A stretch of DNA of 64,000 nt from Fasciolopsis buskii (Eukaryota; Platyhelminthes; Trematoda; Plagiorchiida; Fasciolidae), in the NCBI GenBank assembly GCA_008360955.1, contig LUCM01009193.1, positions 174,079 through 238,078 on the forward strand. Reading direction: 5' to 3'. The notes under the pieces are model-generated. The model was not told the DNA's origin. It searched no databases and saw only the letters and a program-made list of their open reading frames with translations. A program made the translations under genes and the position numbers. This document shows positions 22,509 through 35,273 of the stretch, piece by piece. Positions within the stretch are counted from its first letter, which is position 1, and every line of letters begins with the position of its first letter.

Positions 22509-24536
22509 CGTAATTAATCGTTGGACATAGTGGCTCTTTCGACGGCAAACCAATAACGCCTCAGTCCCCGTCCAGCCTAGTCAATATCGACAAGCTGACG
22601 ATTTTACATCATGTCCTTTAGGACAGCTAGCAATGCCAAACAACTTCCAGTGGTCACACGGTAAATGAGGCGGTAATTTCCTTCATCAAATCAGGTGTTC
22701 TCCACCTGAAGATTAAATGTTTCTGCTAACCCAATTTGCGCTGGATATTTATAGAGATCACAAACATCCTTGAAAGCAACGCCTGGGTTTGGCTTTACCA
22801 TGCCCGATTGATTGTGCTTGGGTGACTCTGAGAACAGGTAGGAGGGGTATATATATGTATGTCAATAAATATAGAACTAATGAGATCTCAAATAGTTCTA
22901 GGCGACATCAAGTTTCAAGCCTATGGTTGCCGATTACCTAACAGCGCAAAGTGGCCCTTAGTGGCTAAAGGACATGTCGCTTCTTTTGCACTCACGCATG
23001 ATACATGCAATAAATATATGTATATATATATATATTTATATGTATGCATAAACATACACTAAAGGGTAAAATAGTATAATAGGAACGGTCTTCCATCCGT
23101 TGGAGAACACCAGAATTGATTGGAGGCATTCGGCTGTGAACAAGATATGTAAATTATATTCCTCAAGAGATGTCGAGAAGGGATGGATTTCATTGGGGAG
23201 GACGTATGAACAACTATTATATGGCAACTTATATTGAAATAAGTTTATGGGGTTCAAACCGTGGTATAACTTTGAACGTCTCTTCTGAGTACACAAACTG
23301 AACACACTGAGAGAAATGTGAGAGCAGAAAGAAATAAAATAGCCCATTCGTAAGGTCTAAGAGCTAAGCGGCTTGTTCTAATGGGGATCGTTGGCAACAC
23401 GAGATTAATCAGCACCCACCGAATCTCAATAATTTATACTGAATAACTTGCAATAAGTGACATATCCAGTAGTACCTATCGAGCAGGTCAAATTCAAGAA
23501 TATAAAGATATTCTAGCCGACTGGTATCAGGTTAGGGGATAGTATAACTGCAAAAAATAATTATGGCATTCGACGCCAGTTTTCTGAAGTCAGATTTTGG
23601 TGGAAGCCAAAATAAATCAGCCGAATGAAATAATAGACATCGAATAACAAACAGTGGGTTGAATTTCTTTCTAAACGCCTTATCTGTAAAACAGAATTTC
23701 ATAATCATCACGCTGAAGTAGGAACCACGGACGCAGGCCAAGGGGCCCAATTCCCAAAGTAGAAGACGAAACTTATAATGAAGCGAGTCCCAAACTAGCA
23801 ATGTTCCATTAAAAATGTTAAAAACTGTTCTCCACTTCAACTTTGTGATAAGGATCTGTGGCTGAGTCAAACTAATTCAAACCTATAATTGCGACATATC
23901 ACTGTCAGCTAACTCTAGGTGCTGACAATGTCACATCAACAGGTAATGAATTAACTGAGATATGAGAAATAGGCTGTGATCATAAATCTTCAATGGCACA
24001 GGTGCAGTCTGCGCGCAAGGGTTTGTCAAACAACGAACCACCGTATGGGTTGTTGATGTAAACCTAGTCGAAAGTGTCCCTGCTGTCTCCTATTGAGAGA
24101 ACTTTTACCCAATGACTTTTGATCGGAAGTCATTTCAAGCAAACTGCAGCCTTTATTTTAAATTTTTGTGGAATGTCTGAAGGCGATCGTGATTATTAGA
24201 GATGATCTCTTGTTAGTCGCTTTAGACATGCAAAACATATTCAAGTAATAAATTTATATATCGTAGCGGACAAACAACGTTCAAATTAAGCATTTCTCTT
24301 AGGAAGCTGCATGGAACTTCAAAACACTAAATACGGATATTTAGGTCTTATTAGAATCATAAGTGAAAACTCATTTACCGATGCCGAAATCAAACACATT
24401 CCAGACCTGATTCAATAAACTGGTCGCGGTAATGACACTGATTATGAACAAGTCCATTATAGTGAACGCAGCTTGTTTGCATGATGTATGTGGATAACTC
24501 GTGGTCTTCAATGCAGGCGCTCAGCTGCGGATTGAT
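22509..24536. other. Mostly unassigned; TA-rich simple repeats
   Basis: No supported gene. Short TA-type repeats occur at about 22848-22861 and 23016-23045. Minus-strand ORFs at 23036-23347 and 23532-23870 lack convincing splice sites. Confidence 0.35.
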
Positions 24537-24680
24537 GCAGTGTGGTAAGGCAAGTTGCAAAGCCCACTTGAATGGTGTCCTCATCTGGGTTCGAATCTCG
24601 ATGATGTTTCAGTCAGTGTGGGCAACAGTTGACCTTGCAGCAACATGTTCTGGTTTCGGCTGTTATCTCACAGCATCGAC
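24537..24680 (+). mobile_element. tRNA-derived SINE fragment
   Basis: B box GGTTCGAATCT at 24588-24598 (10 of 11 to consensus), about 47 bp after an A-box-like TGTGGTAAGG. The 3' flank reads CAGTCAGTGTGGGCAACAGTTG, loosely matching the sequence after the B box at 57494-57504. No ribozyme block follows, so this is a different or older SINE type from the one at 22 kb. Confidence 0.4.
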
Positions 24681-27600
24681 TGATTAACCAGATAAAGAAC
24701 GATGAATAACGAAAGACCGACTACAAAATATCAAGTTGAATAACTATACCGAAGAAGAATAGTACTGAATATTACGGACTGCGACACTGAGCTGTATCAG
24801 ATTGTCTCCAACTGTTGCTTATAAAAGGGATCTCGTTGACCTCAACTCGGTAGACTAATTGAAAACGCGACAGTCTATTGGTTAGGAATATCAAACCATT
24901 TAACCATATCATCTACCAGCCACCGTGAACTATTTTCAGCCACCGCCTGCCTCGAACAACAGCCTACAACTAGGCAGTCGTTCCGAGGGCATCAGAAAAA
25001 CACCTGACAATTGATCCCAGTACCTTGTGCTTGACTTCTGAGTTGAGGCCTAGTACATTTGGATCATTTAACCGTTGTCAAAAAAACCAAGGGACATTAG
25101 ATATTTCCGTATAGGATTATGTTTTCTTAGAATGAATTTCGCATCTCTATTGAATGTATCTTCAAGCAGCATCTTTAGATCGATACGTTCTAGGATCTTT
25201 TGTGGCTTTGTGAAATATTTTTTTCTTTGTCTGTTCACTCCGAGTTATTCACGGAACGCGTTAAGCAAACTGTAATAGGTTAAGGTTCACCTGCCCCAAA
25301 TCTTCACATACCTAACACAAAAGGCAAGGTAAGGATTCTGGTGATCGTGTATGTTCTGAAATCAAGTTGAATACAAGTGGATTTTACCTGTTAATCTGCC
25401 TCTGTTCAATGAATAATATCGACCCAGTGAAACGATTTTATTTTGAATTGTATCAAAGCAAAATGGCCCGACTGTTGTACTTACTCTGCACATTATTTGG
25501 GCAACCACCCCTTCCATCTTTCTTCTGCGGTTAGCGGCATCTTCCTTTAGTTATATTCTACTTATTTTGATGTGAGTAGGTGCGCCGAGTAAATTGCAGA
25601 AATGAACTGCTGTCTGGCTTTGTTATAGCGGGTCTTTTAACCAGCCGTTGTGTGGATGTTGTTCCCAAAATTCTACGATCTAGGTTCCTTATCTGCATAC
25701 CATAGCGAACAAAAAACAATTCGAGTTTAGATTAATCGAAGGCGATACCAGTAAACATTCTCGGCCTCATGGTCATATCACGGTCATATTAGCAATAAAA
25801 CATCCTGAAGACAGCCAGTTAGGTTTGCAATAAAATAAGGTTTGTGGAGCTTGTCGTCTCACTGAAATGGATCGAATAAGAGGCAGAATATGGAAAATGA
25901 GTTCTAAGGTCAAATGTTTGTGTTCCGCTACCAGTAGATACGAGGTTATCAGTTTGCTTGGCAGCAAAGAACTGTTATCTGGACGAACACGAATCTCAGA
26001 ATTGATCAATCCTGAAACCCATCAAACTGAAAAACAAATCATGGCTAATAGGAGGGGTGGTATTTTTGGCTAAATGAATCCTGCCTACTAACAACTGAAC
26101 TCGTTCCATGTAGGTTTGTTTCTGATGTCAGCGTTCAGCGGTAGAGCGAATAGATTATTGATATTCGCATTGATAAACCGAAATGTGGGATTTTCAATTC
26201 AACGGGTCAATGGGAGAAAGCTCTTTGTTTTTAAAAATGAACCTTATGAAGTTATTGAAATCTGGTGACGACGCCAGATTAATAAAATAACACTTCTGTT
26301 TACAAACGAACAGGCCTCTCGTTGCGCACTGAACAGCTTAGAGTGGAATCAGTAGATGCCTTAATTTGTTTGCAAGTTATTTGGCCTCTCGAGAACACTA
26401 CATGGTGGCTGCCAATGTAGCGTTTGTCTATCGGGTTTTCCATTGCGCATAGGAATTTCCAGTTCAAAGTAATACTAGACCTAAGCTCATCCAGTGACCT
26501 TTGAAGAACAGTGCTACACTTTCAAGGCGGGTAGGACAGGGCGGTATAAATTCTACCACAGATGTTCGTTAATGGGGAGTAAAAATATTGTAAAGTACCG
26601 ATGATCCAAGGTATGGTAAACAGTATTCATTTGTCCTAGGAAGTCTGCTGAATCTGCTGTCAGAAATACATTTTTATATCACAAAATTCACCCTAGTTAG
26701 TTTGTATCCCATATAAACTCGGTGGCATGATTTCCTGTACAAATTACAACTGACCTCTTCAAACGAGATGACAAATGCGATTTCGTGACGGATATGCCTG
26801 AACCCAAATGAGAATTTTTCCTTACACAGCACGTTCCTGCATGCCGCGGTTTGCAGTGTAGTGATTAAGCAAACTAAACGACCACCAGATGAACTCCACT
26901 CGCAAAATCAAATCGGCCGCTAAATTAACGTGATGTATTTTGTTGACTATTCAATGCCCATTTCGCAGCGGCTAAAACCTAATACCTAAATTATGTACGG
27001 ATAATTTGCACGAGAAATAAAAATTTATCCGGTAGCGAGAGACAACAAGTTTCCAGTTTTTACCATAAACTAAACCAAGTAGTCTTTTGGATTAGACAGC
27101 ATACCCGCATAAATTGATAATTTTTTCTACCCCAAAGTAATCTGACTAGGTTTATTGAATGGAAATTAAAGTTTGCAGATAGCTAGTTTCTGGCTTTTAT
27201 TCGCTTCCGTTAAAGGTTTAAAAAATCAACTGTTTCGGGCTTCTTCATAAGTTATCCAGCAAACAATATAACAAATAACCAAAGCGTGTCAATGCAATTC
27301 TGATTTGGGTGATCCCATTACCACTGGTCGAAATCTCCCATTCCGCGAGCTTCATTGTCCTTCACTAATAATTATAAGTCAAAATAGGTAACTTGGAATT
27401 TCTCAGCTATTAAATAAGCAACTACAGCATTTTTACCAAGGCATACTTTCAGCAAAACTAATGATTGAAAATGACGTCTATTAAAAAATGGACCATATTG
27501 TCTTCGATATATGCAACCCAGGACTGGTAAGCATTTGATAAATCCTAAATGTTTTATATTGGTACGTCCCGATAGAACTTCGAATTATATGTTAAGATGA

Positions 27601-27879
27601 ACTGAACTTGGTAACCATATTCGTGCACGTTCATCTACTTTTTTCTGGATTTGCACCAGATATAAACAAAGTGGTAAGGGGATAAATTCACACTGTCCCT
27701 TAATGTCCATAGGAAACAAAGAAAGTGAACTGGAAAGTGTTGTCTAAGAAAATTGAATCTTGCATGCGGGCAAGTGATGCCTAATAAACTTTTCAGTTTC
27801 ATTTTAATGATCTGTGATAATACTTTTATATATAGGTGCATGCATACCTACATATGTATGTGCTGATAGCAGGTTAGAG
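24681..27879. other. No supported feature
   Basis: About 3.2 kb with short ORFs only. The opposed ORFs at 25773-26073 look like chance open frames. Confidence 0.4.
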
Positions 27880-28067
27880 AATGATGTTCTTCCTCGTAGC
27901 TCAAGTTAAACAGGATGGCATTGGTTTGTTCGCTTAGCTGGGCAAGTTGATTGCAAACGTTTCATCATGTTGTGGCGAACGTCTGGTTGCCGTCGTCCTC
28001 CTAAATTTGTCACTTGGTCTTTTACTCGTTGTTGATTGGCTGCTCCTGGTGAGGTGGTAGGCTAGAG

Positions 28068-29146
28068 ATGTTGCCCCGGGCTATCACCGAGGAAGAAAAA
28101 GGGCTGCTAATCAAAGGACTAAACTCCAGTGTTAAAGACGCTAATAAGAAGGAGTACCTGGCTGAATTAGAACATGCACTCAAGATCACCGGAATCTCTG
28201 ACAAAACTCCGACAATCAATCGTCCCGGCACTGACACGCAACACAAACAACAACGATTTGGAAACCAGAAGAAAGAGCTCTACAAAAACTAAGAGAAGAA
28301 CCGAATATAATTATTCTTCCGGCAGACAAGGGACGGGTCACAGTCATTATGGACAAGACAGAGTACATAGAAGAAGCAAAAGCATCGCTGCAAGATACGT
28401 CGACTTATCGAGAAATCAATTACGATCCAACCCGAAGGCTTGCGACGAAAATCAACGCAACACTGAAATGATCACAAGAACTACATCAGATAAGCAAGGA
28501 AGAGCGGTGGAGGATGAAGGCCAATGACTCAAACATTGCACAATTCTACGGACTACCGAAAATCCACAAAGAAGCAATACCCCTGAGACCAACAGTTGCA
28601 CTGCCAGGAACGCCAACATACAACCTGGCCAAAAACCTATGGAAGCGATTGAAACCGCTATTCACAGGATATGAACATTCAGTCAACAACTCCCTGCAAT
28701 TCTTGGAAAAGCTTCACGGGACAAACATTGAAGAAGATGAAATCATGGTCTCCTTCGACGTCGTGTCCCTTTTCACATCAATACCCCTAGATCTGGCAAG
28801 ACAGACACTACAAGAACTTCTAGAAGAACACCAATGGAGCGATCAACTTAGGTCGAGCAGTGTATGCGAATTAGTAGAATTATGCCTGCGAACACACTTC
28901 AAGTTCGAGGGTACGTTTTGCGAACAAGTGAAGGGCTCACCAATATCTGGCCTCATTGCAGAGGCAGTGATGCAGAGACTAGAGAAGACCATCCTGCCGG
29001 ACATCAAACCAAAACTCTGGGTGCGCTATGCTGACGACACGTTCGTAGTCATTAAACGATCTGAACTACAACAAACTTTCACAGAGTTTTCAAGGAAATC
29101 AAGTTCACCATGGAAACAGAACATGACTACAGTCTGCCATTTCTAG
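28068..29146 (+). pseudogene. PLE-1 reverse transcriptase region, broken
   Basis: The reading frame changes at about 28190 and 28250, then stays open through the RT core with one in-frame TGA at about 28471, and shifts again near 29085. Visible landmarks: TEEEKGLLIKGLN (N-terminal region), EPNIIILPADKGRVTVIMDK, YGLPKIHKE, LRPTVALPGTPTYNLAK, SFDVVSLFTSIPLDLA (RT motif A with its Asp), GSPISGLIAEAVMQRLE, and the catalytic RYADDTFVVIKR with both Asp residues kept. So the catalytic residues survive while the frame does not. The YGLPKIHK and SFDVVSLFTSIP signatures identify the Penelope-like RT class. Confidence 0.88.
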
Positions 29147-29911
29147 AGGTGCTCGTCACACGGACAAATACAGGCACTTTGGAAACATCCGTATACCGCA
29201 AAAGCACGCACACAGATCAAATCCTACGATTTCAAAGTAACTACCCAAACTGCCACAAGAGAAGCTGCATCAAGACACTTCAAATGAGCACAATCCCACT
29301 GCAGCACTGCGGAGCGAAGGAAACGAGGAGAAAACCATCTGTTTCAACTGTTTCTGCATAACGGCTACACTCGAAGCTTCATCAGAAGAAGCGCCCACGA
29401 AAAAAACAGTACCGAGAGGCGATCGCCGAACAGACCAAAGCACGAACCGTCCTGCCGTACATCAAGCATACCTCTGAAATGACAACAAGATTACTCAAAC
29501 CCCATGGAATTGAAGTGGCACACAAGCCAACAAGAACCCTACAAAAAATTCTATCTAAGACGAAAGAATCGACAGCTGACAAGAATCGAACTAACGTTGT
29601 CTATCAAGCTGAATGAGAATAATGGACAAACCGGAAAGAGACTCGGGACACGGATCCATGAGCACCAATTGGCAACAAAAAGGCATGATCCACTCTCTCT
29701 AATTTCGGTTCACGAAGACCGGGAGGGTCACAAGTTCAACTTCGAAAACATGAGGATCTTAGCCCAGGGTAGAACAAAGCATTCGAGGGAATTTCTCGAA
29801 ACATGGCACTCCTCGGAAGGATCGATAAACAGACACGTCGATCTGGACCATGCATACATATCGATCCGATCGAAAAACCAATCCACACAAGCCAGTCGAA
29901 ACGGACGTTGA
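29095..29911 (+). pseudogene. PLE-1 linker and GIY-YIG nuclease remnant
   Basis: After the RT, LPFLEVLVTRTNTGTLETSV and the following HTDQILRFQSNYP mark the usual post-RT segment. Further shifts follow at about 29320-29450. The nuclease part reads NVVYQAE (the GIY strand), then a stop and apparent deletion of about ten codons, then GQTGKRLGTRIHEHQLATK, HKFNFENMRILAQG, REFLETWHSS and NRHVDLDHAYISI. The Tyr and Cys-rich part before GQTG is lost, so the nuclease core is destroyed. Confidence 0.8.
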
Positions 29912-30004
29912 CTCAGCCCACAACATGGCACAGCTTTCTGTCGACCAAATGTCAGTATAGTCCGCAACCGCCTCCAGTGTACGTCGAGCGGGATTGCTGT
30001 GGCT

Positions 30005-30054
30005 TCCTCAGGTATTCAAGTGTGACTGAGGAAATTACTGGTCCTCAGGTATTC
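30005..30054 (+). repeat. Direct and inverted repeat at the PLE-1 3' end
   Basis: TCCTCAG occurs at 30005-30011 and 30042-30048, and its complement CTGAGGA at 30026-30032 lies between. The middle strand can pair with either side, giving two mutually exclusive hairpins. CCTCAGGTATTC is also directly repeated. The position just after the coding remnant suggests a 3' UTR structure of the element. Confidence 0.55.
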
Positions 30055-30060
30055 GTCGGT

Positions 30061-33000
30061 TCGTTTTGATGAATGAAAATAGAACATTCGGCGGAATCTT
30101 CCCGTAGGTCACAAGAAAACTAACAGCCCATATGAATAAAACAAAAACCAAACGGCAGCCGAAGTGCACTTCATTGAAGAGAACGTCGCAATGAGCAGGT
30201 GATTGTAGCTTGTGTACTCCAAATTCAGCACACTCCCCTGTTGGTCCCAAGTGTTAGTACACCAAAAATAAATTTGAAGTTTTATTTCGAGAAAGTCCAG
30301 GAGAACTACCGGAAGCACCACCGGTTTTTCGATTAGGGAAATCAGGTGAAAAGTGAGGAAACGGGACCGCTAGGTGTGTGCGCACATGATGGAGCACAAA
30401 TCCACAGAGACTTTATTTATTCAGAAGGAAGCGCAAAATATGTCAATCAGCATCGGAAAATTTCATAGCCCGGAGGGACTGGAACAGATTTGAGACGTAA
30501 AATATGGGACGCCCATCTGCGTGATCTGAAGTTAGTGACTTTTTTTGGCTAGACCTAAAAGGGAGATATAATCGCTACTTGAAGTCTCAGCACACGGGTG
30601 ACTCATTTGGTGTTCGTATATAAAACTCTAGTGAGATTCAACGACCTGAGATTTAATTAAAACTGAACATTACCATGTGAGTTATTTTCCATCTCAAGGA
30701 CTGCTAGTGGATGCTTGCAGGCTACTTTCAGTTTTTAATAAATCAACGGCTTGTGATGTCTGTGATTGCACCAGTTTGATTGGAAAATTATAAATCGGTC
30801 AGTCAAATTATGACTTTTCTAATTTTTCAAGATTTGATACAAAAGGAAACCTTCAGAAGTAGACAAATAAGTAATAATTGCCGTCATGTCCTCACCATCA
30901 GAATTTTTGTTTGGTGGTTCCTGTGGTTCTTAACGATCATTAGATGGGCCGACTGATTAAACTACCGGCTAAATAGCATTGCGGAGGGTTAAAGTTCGAT
31001 AAACCCACCTAGGCCTCACCTACAGTCAATGATGTTTGTTTACGATGGTTCTTCTTGTGTTGGCATCCCAGTTCACTGATGATTACTAACTAAATGTATG
31101 GAAAGGCTACGCAACGTTTCCTAGAGATATGCTGCTACCGAGTGACAATGAACCCTGTCGAACGAATACCTGCTTTTCTATTAAGTTTAGTCTGCATTTC
31201 GAGCTTCGAAGTGCTCTCATTCGGCTTTTCATCAAAAATGACAGGTGGTTAACTGTTAACAGTGACGGAAAGTGATCAGTCCAGAAAACAAATTTGATGA
31301 CCGGTTGCAGCTGATGACCTATCGGCATACTCGGAGTAGTTATGAGGGTTCTTTGCCGAATGCCAACTTGAGTGGCGTATTGCTGCCAGGCCCCCACTCT
31401 TTTTTGCGATCAATGAGATAACTGCCTATTTCGCAAGTTGTTACTGCTTACTGTTTTAAGTAGTTAGGTTGTCACCTCAATATTTCTGCAGATTTTACGC
31501 GTGACCCGAAACTGCTCAGTCTGTTAAAGGTAGCTGCTCTTTACTGATTGTTATACTCGGTGTTTTTTGAGTGGAAAAAGTTGCCAAATGTATTCAATGA
31601 ATCCAGGTCTATTTTTGATTTCTGTTACGACTTAAGGTGGCCTTCCGCAAACAAAAAGGACAAAACGTGTCAGGAAAGAACAATACAGGTAAACCGTAAG
31701 CGGTAAGTTGTTCCGCAAGAAATGTTCGGATGGTTTTACAGCATGTGGCATAATCAAAAATTGTGACCAGTTACCAGATGATGCTACGAAGGCTGATTAA
31801 ATAGACCATAATAAAACGAAAGAAATATTAAGATCGTCAGTATTGATGTGTTCGTTCAAAATATAACATTCAGTCTGGCCTTCTTCTGCAACGAAGGCAT
31901 GTTTGCCGAGGTTGCATTGGTGTATACCCAACATGACATGCCGAGTCAGTTATTGGTACTAGTGAGCCCCTAGTAGAATGAGACTCCAAAACCAGACCAT
32001 GAATCCGTTAGCAGTGGTGTGAGTCTGAAGAGATATGGGAAAGAGTGGAAGCACCAGCTTCTGATTACCGGTAGTTTGTTGACTGAGTTGAACTAAAGTG
32101 TGCTTGTGTGTCAAAGAAGACCTGAACGACGGTTCATAATGAAGTGTTTGCACTGTTCGGAGTAAGAAAATACTCATCATCCAGCAATGGTACTTCTGCT
32201 ACTTCATCGCATCTTGCGATGCCAATAAACTATCTTGGATAAACATTAATCAATTAAGAGCCATCAAACTGAGGTAATGTGTGCAATGAAGGGATAATTT
32301 TTGAACAACTTAATCGTTCTTAATTACTACCCAGGAACGTACTGTATGCATACTATGCACAAAATCACAAATGTTTCTATTCCAAAGTCTTTGGTTCAAT
32401 CGTAATATTATAGTAGATTTTTAAAGTATTGCCCATGCTAAGTAACATGGTAATTGAGCTCGTTTTACCGTGACCAGGGTATCCCCCTGCCTTCTATGTT
32501 TTACTCCGCGCATATTTTCAATGGAACAGAGGAAAACAGTGACACAATTCTCACGTTTTTGTCGCGGGAATGGCCGGGGTGGAGAGCGTCCGAAACCCTC
32601 GAAAAAGAGACTGGAAAACCACCGTATTGGCCTTCTGATCATGTCCGGCTTAAGGATGTTATTGTTTGGCGCCCTTAACATTATTCATAAGATAACAGAT
32701 AGGGAAGCCCTTTGCCTGTTTAGGACATGACAAAAGTGATGCAATGAATTAAGTCACATCCAGGGGCCGGATGAATTCTGCACATAGTAAGGTTGTCATT
32801 GACATAGAGTGCAGAATCAAAGTTCTATGCGGAAGAAACGATGATGGATTGAAGTGCATAAATTAGTACTTCTGAATAAACAACATATTTTTCTTAGGAA
32901 AATCCCTAATGAGTTTTACAAACAGAGTTGGAAAATAGGTCTGTGCAAAACTTTGGAATAATGTAACTTAATATTTGAGTTAAATCCACGAGTATAGCTT

Positions 33001-33420
33001 TTTGATTATCCCTACTCAAAATGCTGCACTTTGAGGTTGAATGCTTATATCTGCAGATAAACGTCGTCACCTTCTTCAGTATTAAAGCAACGCCACGAAA
33101 TGCATTCAGTTCAACTGGATAGGTGCAAATTAAAAACTGGCGGATTATGTACAATGCATGCGAGCACAATGTAGCTCCGTTTTGTGACTTCACTTTGTCC
33201 AAAACAAATCTAACTTGTTGTGTTCTCGGACCACAAAAAGATCCGTTGGTGGAAAGTATGTGGGGTGATAGAAAAGCAGGCCAGAATACTGAGACTACAT
33301 CAGGCCAAAATTTCAGCAAACTCCTGTGAGCTCGCTATGTACAGATCAGCACCGAGCAAGCAAAGGCTGAGTTTGTCCATACAGACCCTATACATCAACA
33401 AACATCCGATAATATTTCAG
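30061..33420. other. Mostly unassigned sequence
   Basis: No supported gene. A minus-strand frame at 31107-31397 has a fair acceptor and a GAAAAGCAG|GTATTC donor, but composition is not persuasive. At 32421-32730 three overlapping frames are open on both strands; one plus frame ends RLKDVIVWRP and looks codon-like, but I could not bound it. Confidence 0.33.
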
Positions 33421-33546
33421 ATTCTCGTTCCTTACGATCCGATATTCAAAACTATCGACGAAGCATTTTGCTCTTTTAAATGTTCAATAAATTTTTTTCC
33501 TGGGAGAAAAGCACAAGCTCGGGTGTCTAATGGAAACGTGATTAAT
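33421..33546 (+). CDS. Candidate internal exon of a plus-strand gene
   Basis: 126 nt, 42 codons, phase 0 at both ends, between CCGATAATATTTCAG and ATTAAT|GTAAGT (a near-consensus donor). The peptide opens ILVPYDPIFKTIDEAFCSFK and ends QARVSNGNVIN. It is followed on the same strand by two phase-compatible segments at 34137-34207 and 34262-34459, so I read these as consecutive exons. The family is not recognised. Confidence 0.42.
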
Positions 33547-34136
33547 GTAAGTACTTGGATATTATTTACTACGGATTTTTGATTTGCAAACTTATGTCAC
33601 ATTGTGAGTCTCTCTAATTCATAGTTCATATCATGTTATTAGGTTTTGGTTTATCCGCTACTTTTAGATCGTATGCTGCAAGAAATTTTCCATTAAAAAT
33701 CCATGCTTTGCTCACATGTTCACATTACCGGCAGTTTGATTGTAAGACCATGGGAAGATGAAGAGTAGACCTCAACTAGTACGATAGAACGTGCTAGCAT
33801 GCGATGGTTTATTCATCATCCATCAGGTGTTTCAAGCCCTATTAAACAAGAAGTAAAACGGTTGTCGCGTTCTACCGCAATCGATAATTAAGCGCAGACA
33901 AGCGAACGATTTAGGTTTCCACTTTGTTTTCGCTCCTAATTTAAGAGCATTGTATACTGACTCGTTACATCCATTATTCTGGTTAAAGGTCATTTTAGTT
34001 GTAATGACATTGAACTGACTATTGCAGTCTATATGGGGAGTGGTCGTTGGGTGTGACTGATAGAAAGTCAGCATTTATTACCTGATTTTGATTAATAAAA
34101 TTGTTTGCATTTAATAAATTTTACCCTTCTCATCAG

Positions 34137-34207
34137 ATAATGAGGACGGACGAAAGCAGCCGAGAGATAGAATGGGTTCGTGATTTTCCGGTCGAAATAG
34201 AACAAAC
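34137..34207 (+). CDS. Possible small exon linking two better exons
   Basis: 71 nt starting in phase 0 after TTACCCTTCTCATCAG and ending with two bases before a weak donor (AC|GTTATT). The peptide opens IMRTDESSREIEWVRDFPVE. The intron to the next exon would be only 54 nt, very T-rich and ending TATCGTTTCAG. Because 54 is a multiple of three and has no stop, the segment could also be read through without splicing. The phases fit both neighbours. Confidence 0.3.
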
Positions 34208-34261
34208 GTTATTCTTTTTTTCTTTGATAACACCTCGTTTTTATCACTTATATCGTTTCAG

Positions 34262-34459
34262 ACCATCCAGTAAAGTTGAGAACAACTACGAAATTATTTT
34301 ATCAAACGAACACATCCGGAACAGTGGGCAGTGGCGCCTCAAAAAATTAATAGCTGCAAAACAAAATGTCCAGCCCAAAGTTTTTGATTTGTTACTGGCC
34401 CGGTTAGGCCCACTAAGAAGATTTTGCTATGTCCAGCAGGAAGCTATCTCAAGGGCTCA
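34262..34459 (+). CDS. Candidate internal exon, function unknown
   Basis: 198 nt, phase 2 at both ends, after an excellent acceptor (CACTTATATCGTTTCAG) and before GGGCTCA|GTGAGTATC, a consensus donor. The peptide includes SSKVENNYEIILSNEHIRNS, the basic stretch WRLKKLIAAKQNVQPKVFDL and LARLGPLRRFCYVQQEAISR. It is mostly helical and hydrophilic, without a membrane segment. The frame closes with a TGA inside the donor, as expected for an intron. No later exon was found. Confidence 0.45.
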
Positions 34460-35273
34460 GTGAGTATCGCCCATTCTAAAATCGGTTCCCAAGCAAAGGG
34501 CCAATGTTGTATGTGAACGATGGAAAATTTTGTCACTAAAACCTAGTTTATACTCTAAGGCAGTAACTTGGCAGGCAAACTTTTGAAATCTCTACGTACC
34601 ATTGTCGTAGGTGTTTTCGGGAGAAAATACACTGCTTTTTAATAACGCATGTCCGCAATGATAATGTGTATCTGAAAAGTATTAAGTGAATTGTTTGTTG
34701 ATCGTAACAAAATATCGGTCTTCCAGTCAGTTCCGTGAGAGTCCGTTTAGTAACATGGAATGTTATACAATGCATATTGTTGGCGATCTGTATGAGTTAC
34801 ATTGTGGAATAGTTAAATCCAGTTTAGAACTATACGTCGCTGTCTGTCATTACATAGGTTCACGATCAATTTCAGAAGGAACCAAACCCCACTAAGAGTC
34901 TTCAGTATGTTGAACTGGACCGGTCAGAGCGCAGTTCGGGACAACAAACATGAAACACAAAGCGATCGATAAAAACCTGGTAACCGATAGAAAGAATGGC
35001 ATGTTAAGCAACTTTTGATGCGGGCTATCGCCTGTAGATAATGATGTTTACTAATTGACTGGAATTCTGGGCCTTATTGTTCCGCATTTCGATTTCACAG
35101 GGTAACCTAATTAGCAGTTTCACGCAAACGAGCACCGCCAATAATCTAGGCGTCTATCGTCAGTTTCGTTTGTTTAAACTGCATGTAAGCCCGTTTTGAG
35201 AAACACTGACACGTCTCATATAATATAGCTACTGTGTGAGAACTAACTGAAATCGTGAAACATTTGTGCTTTA

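Larger units (their letters stand above)
27880..30060 (+). mobile_element. Penelope-like retroelement, frameshifted copy (PLE-1)
   Basis: A plus-strand element with an untranslated 5' part (to about 28067), an N-terminal region, a reverse transcriptase and a C-terminal GIY-YIG nuclease remnant. PLEs copy themselves by target-primed reverse transcription, with the GIY-YIG domain nicking the target. Ends are approximate: I saw no clear target-site duplication or long terminal repeats. The 3' end carries CCTCAGGTATTC twice (30006-30017 and 30043-30054). Several frameshifts and one in-frame stop make it inactive, but the protein is still easy to read, so it is fairly young. Confidence 0.85.

Noticed and set aside
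22336..22548. 70-codon ORF inside the right arm of the fold-back
   Set aside because: It is antisense to the tRNA-like promoter and ribozyme and is simply the repeat read in one frame.
28022..28246. Minus-strand ORF over the PLE-1 N-terminus
   Set aside because: Shadow of the plus-strand retroelement coding sequence.
31074..31130. CACTGATGATTACTAAC similar to the ribozyme core region (12 of 13 over GATGATTCCTAAC)
   Set aside because: Helix II and the GAAAC segment are absent and the rest does not align; possibly a very old relic but not supportable.
32421..32730. Three overlapping ORFs on both strands
   Set aside because: Open frames in several phases over the same bases suggest local composition; no splice or start context decides between them.
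32906..33319. 137-codon minus-strand ORF, the second longest in the window
   Set aside because: No paired splice sites and it overlaps a plus-strand open frame; length alone is within chance expectation for this A+T content.
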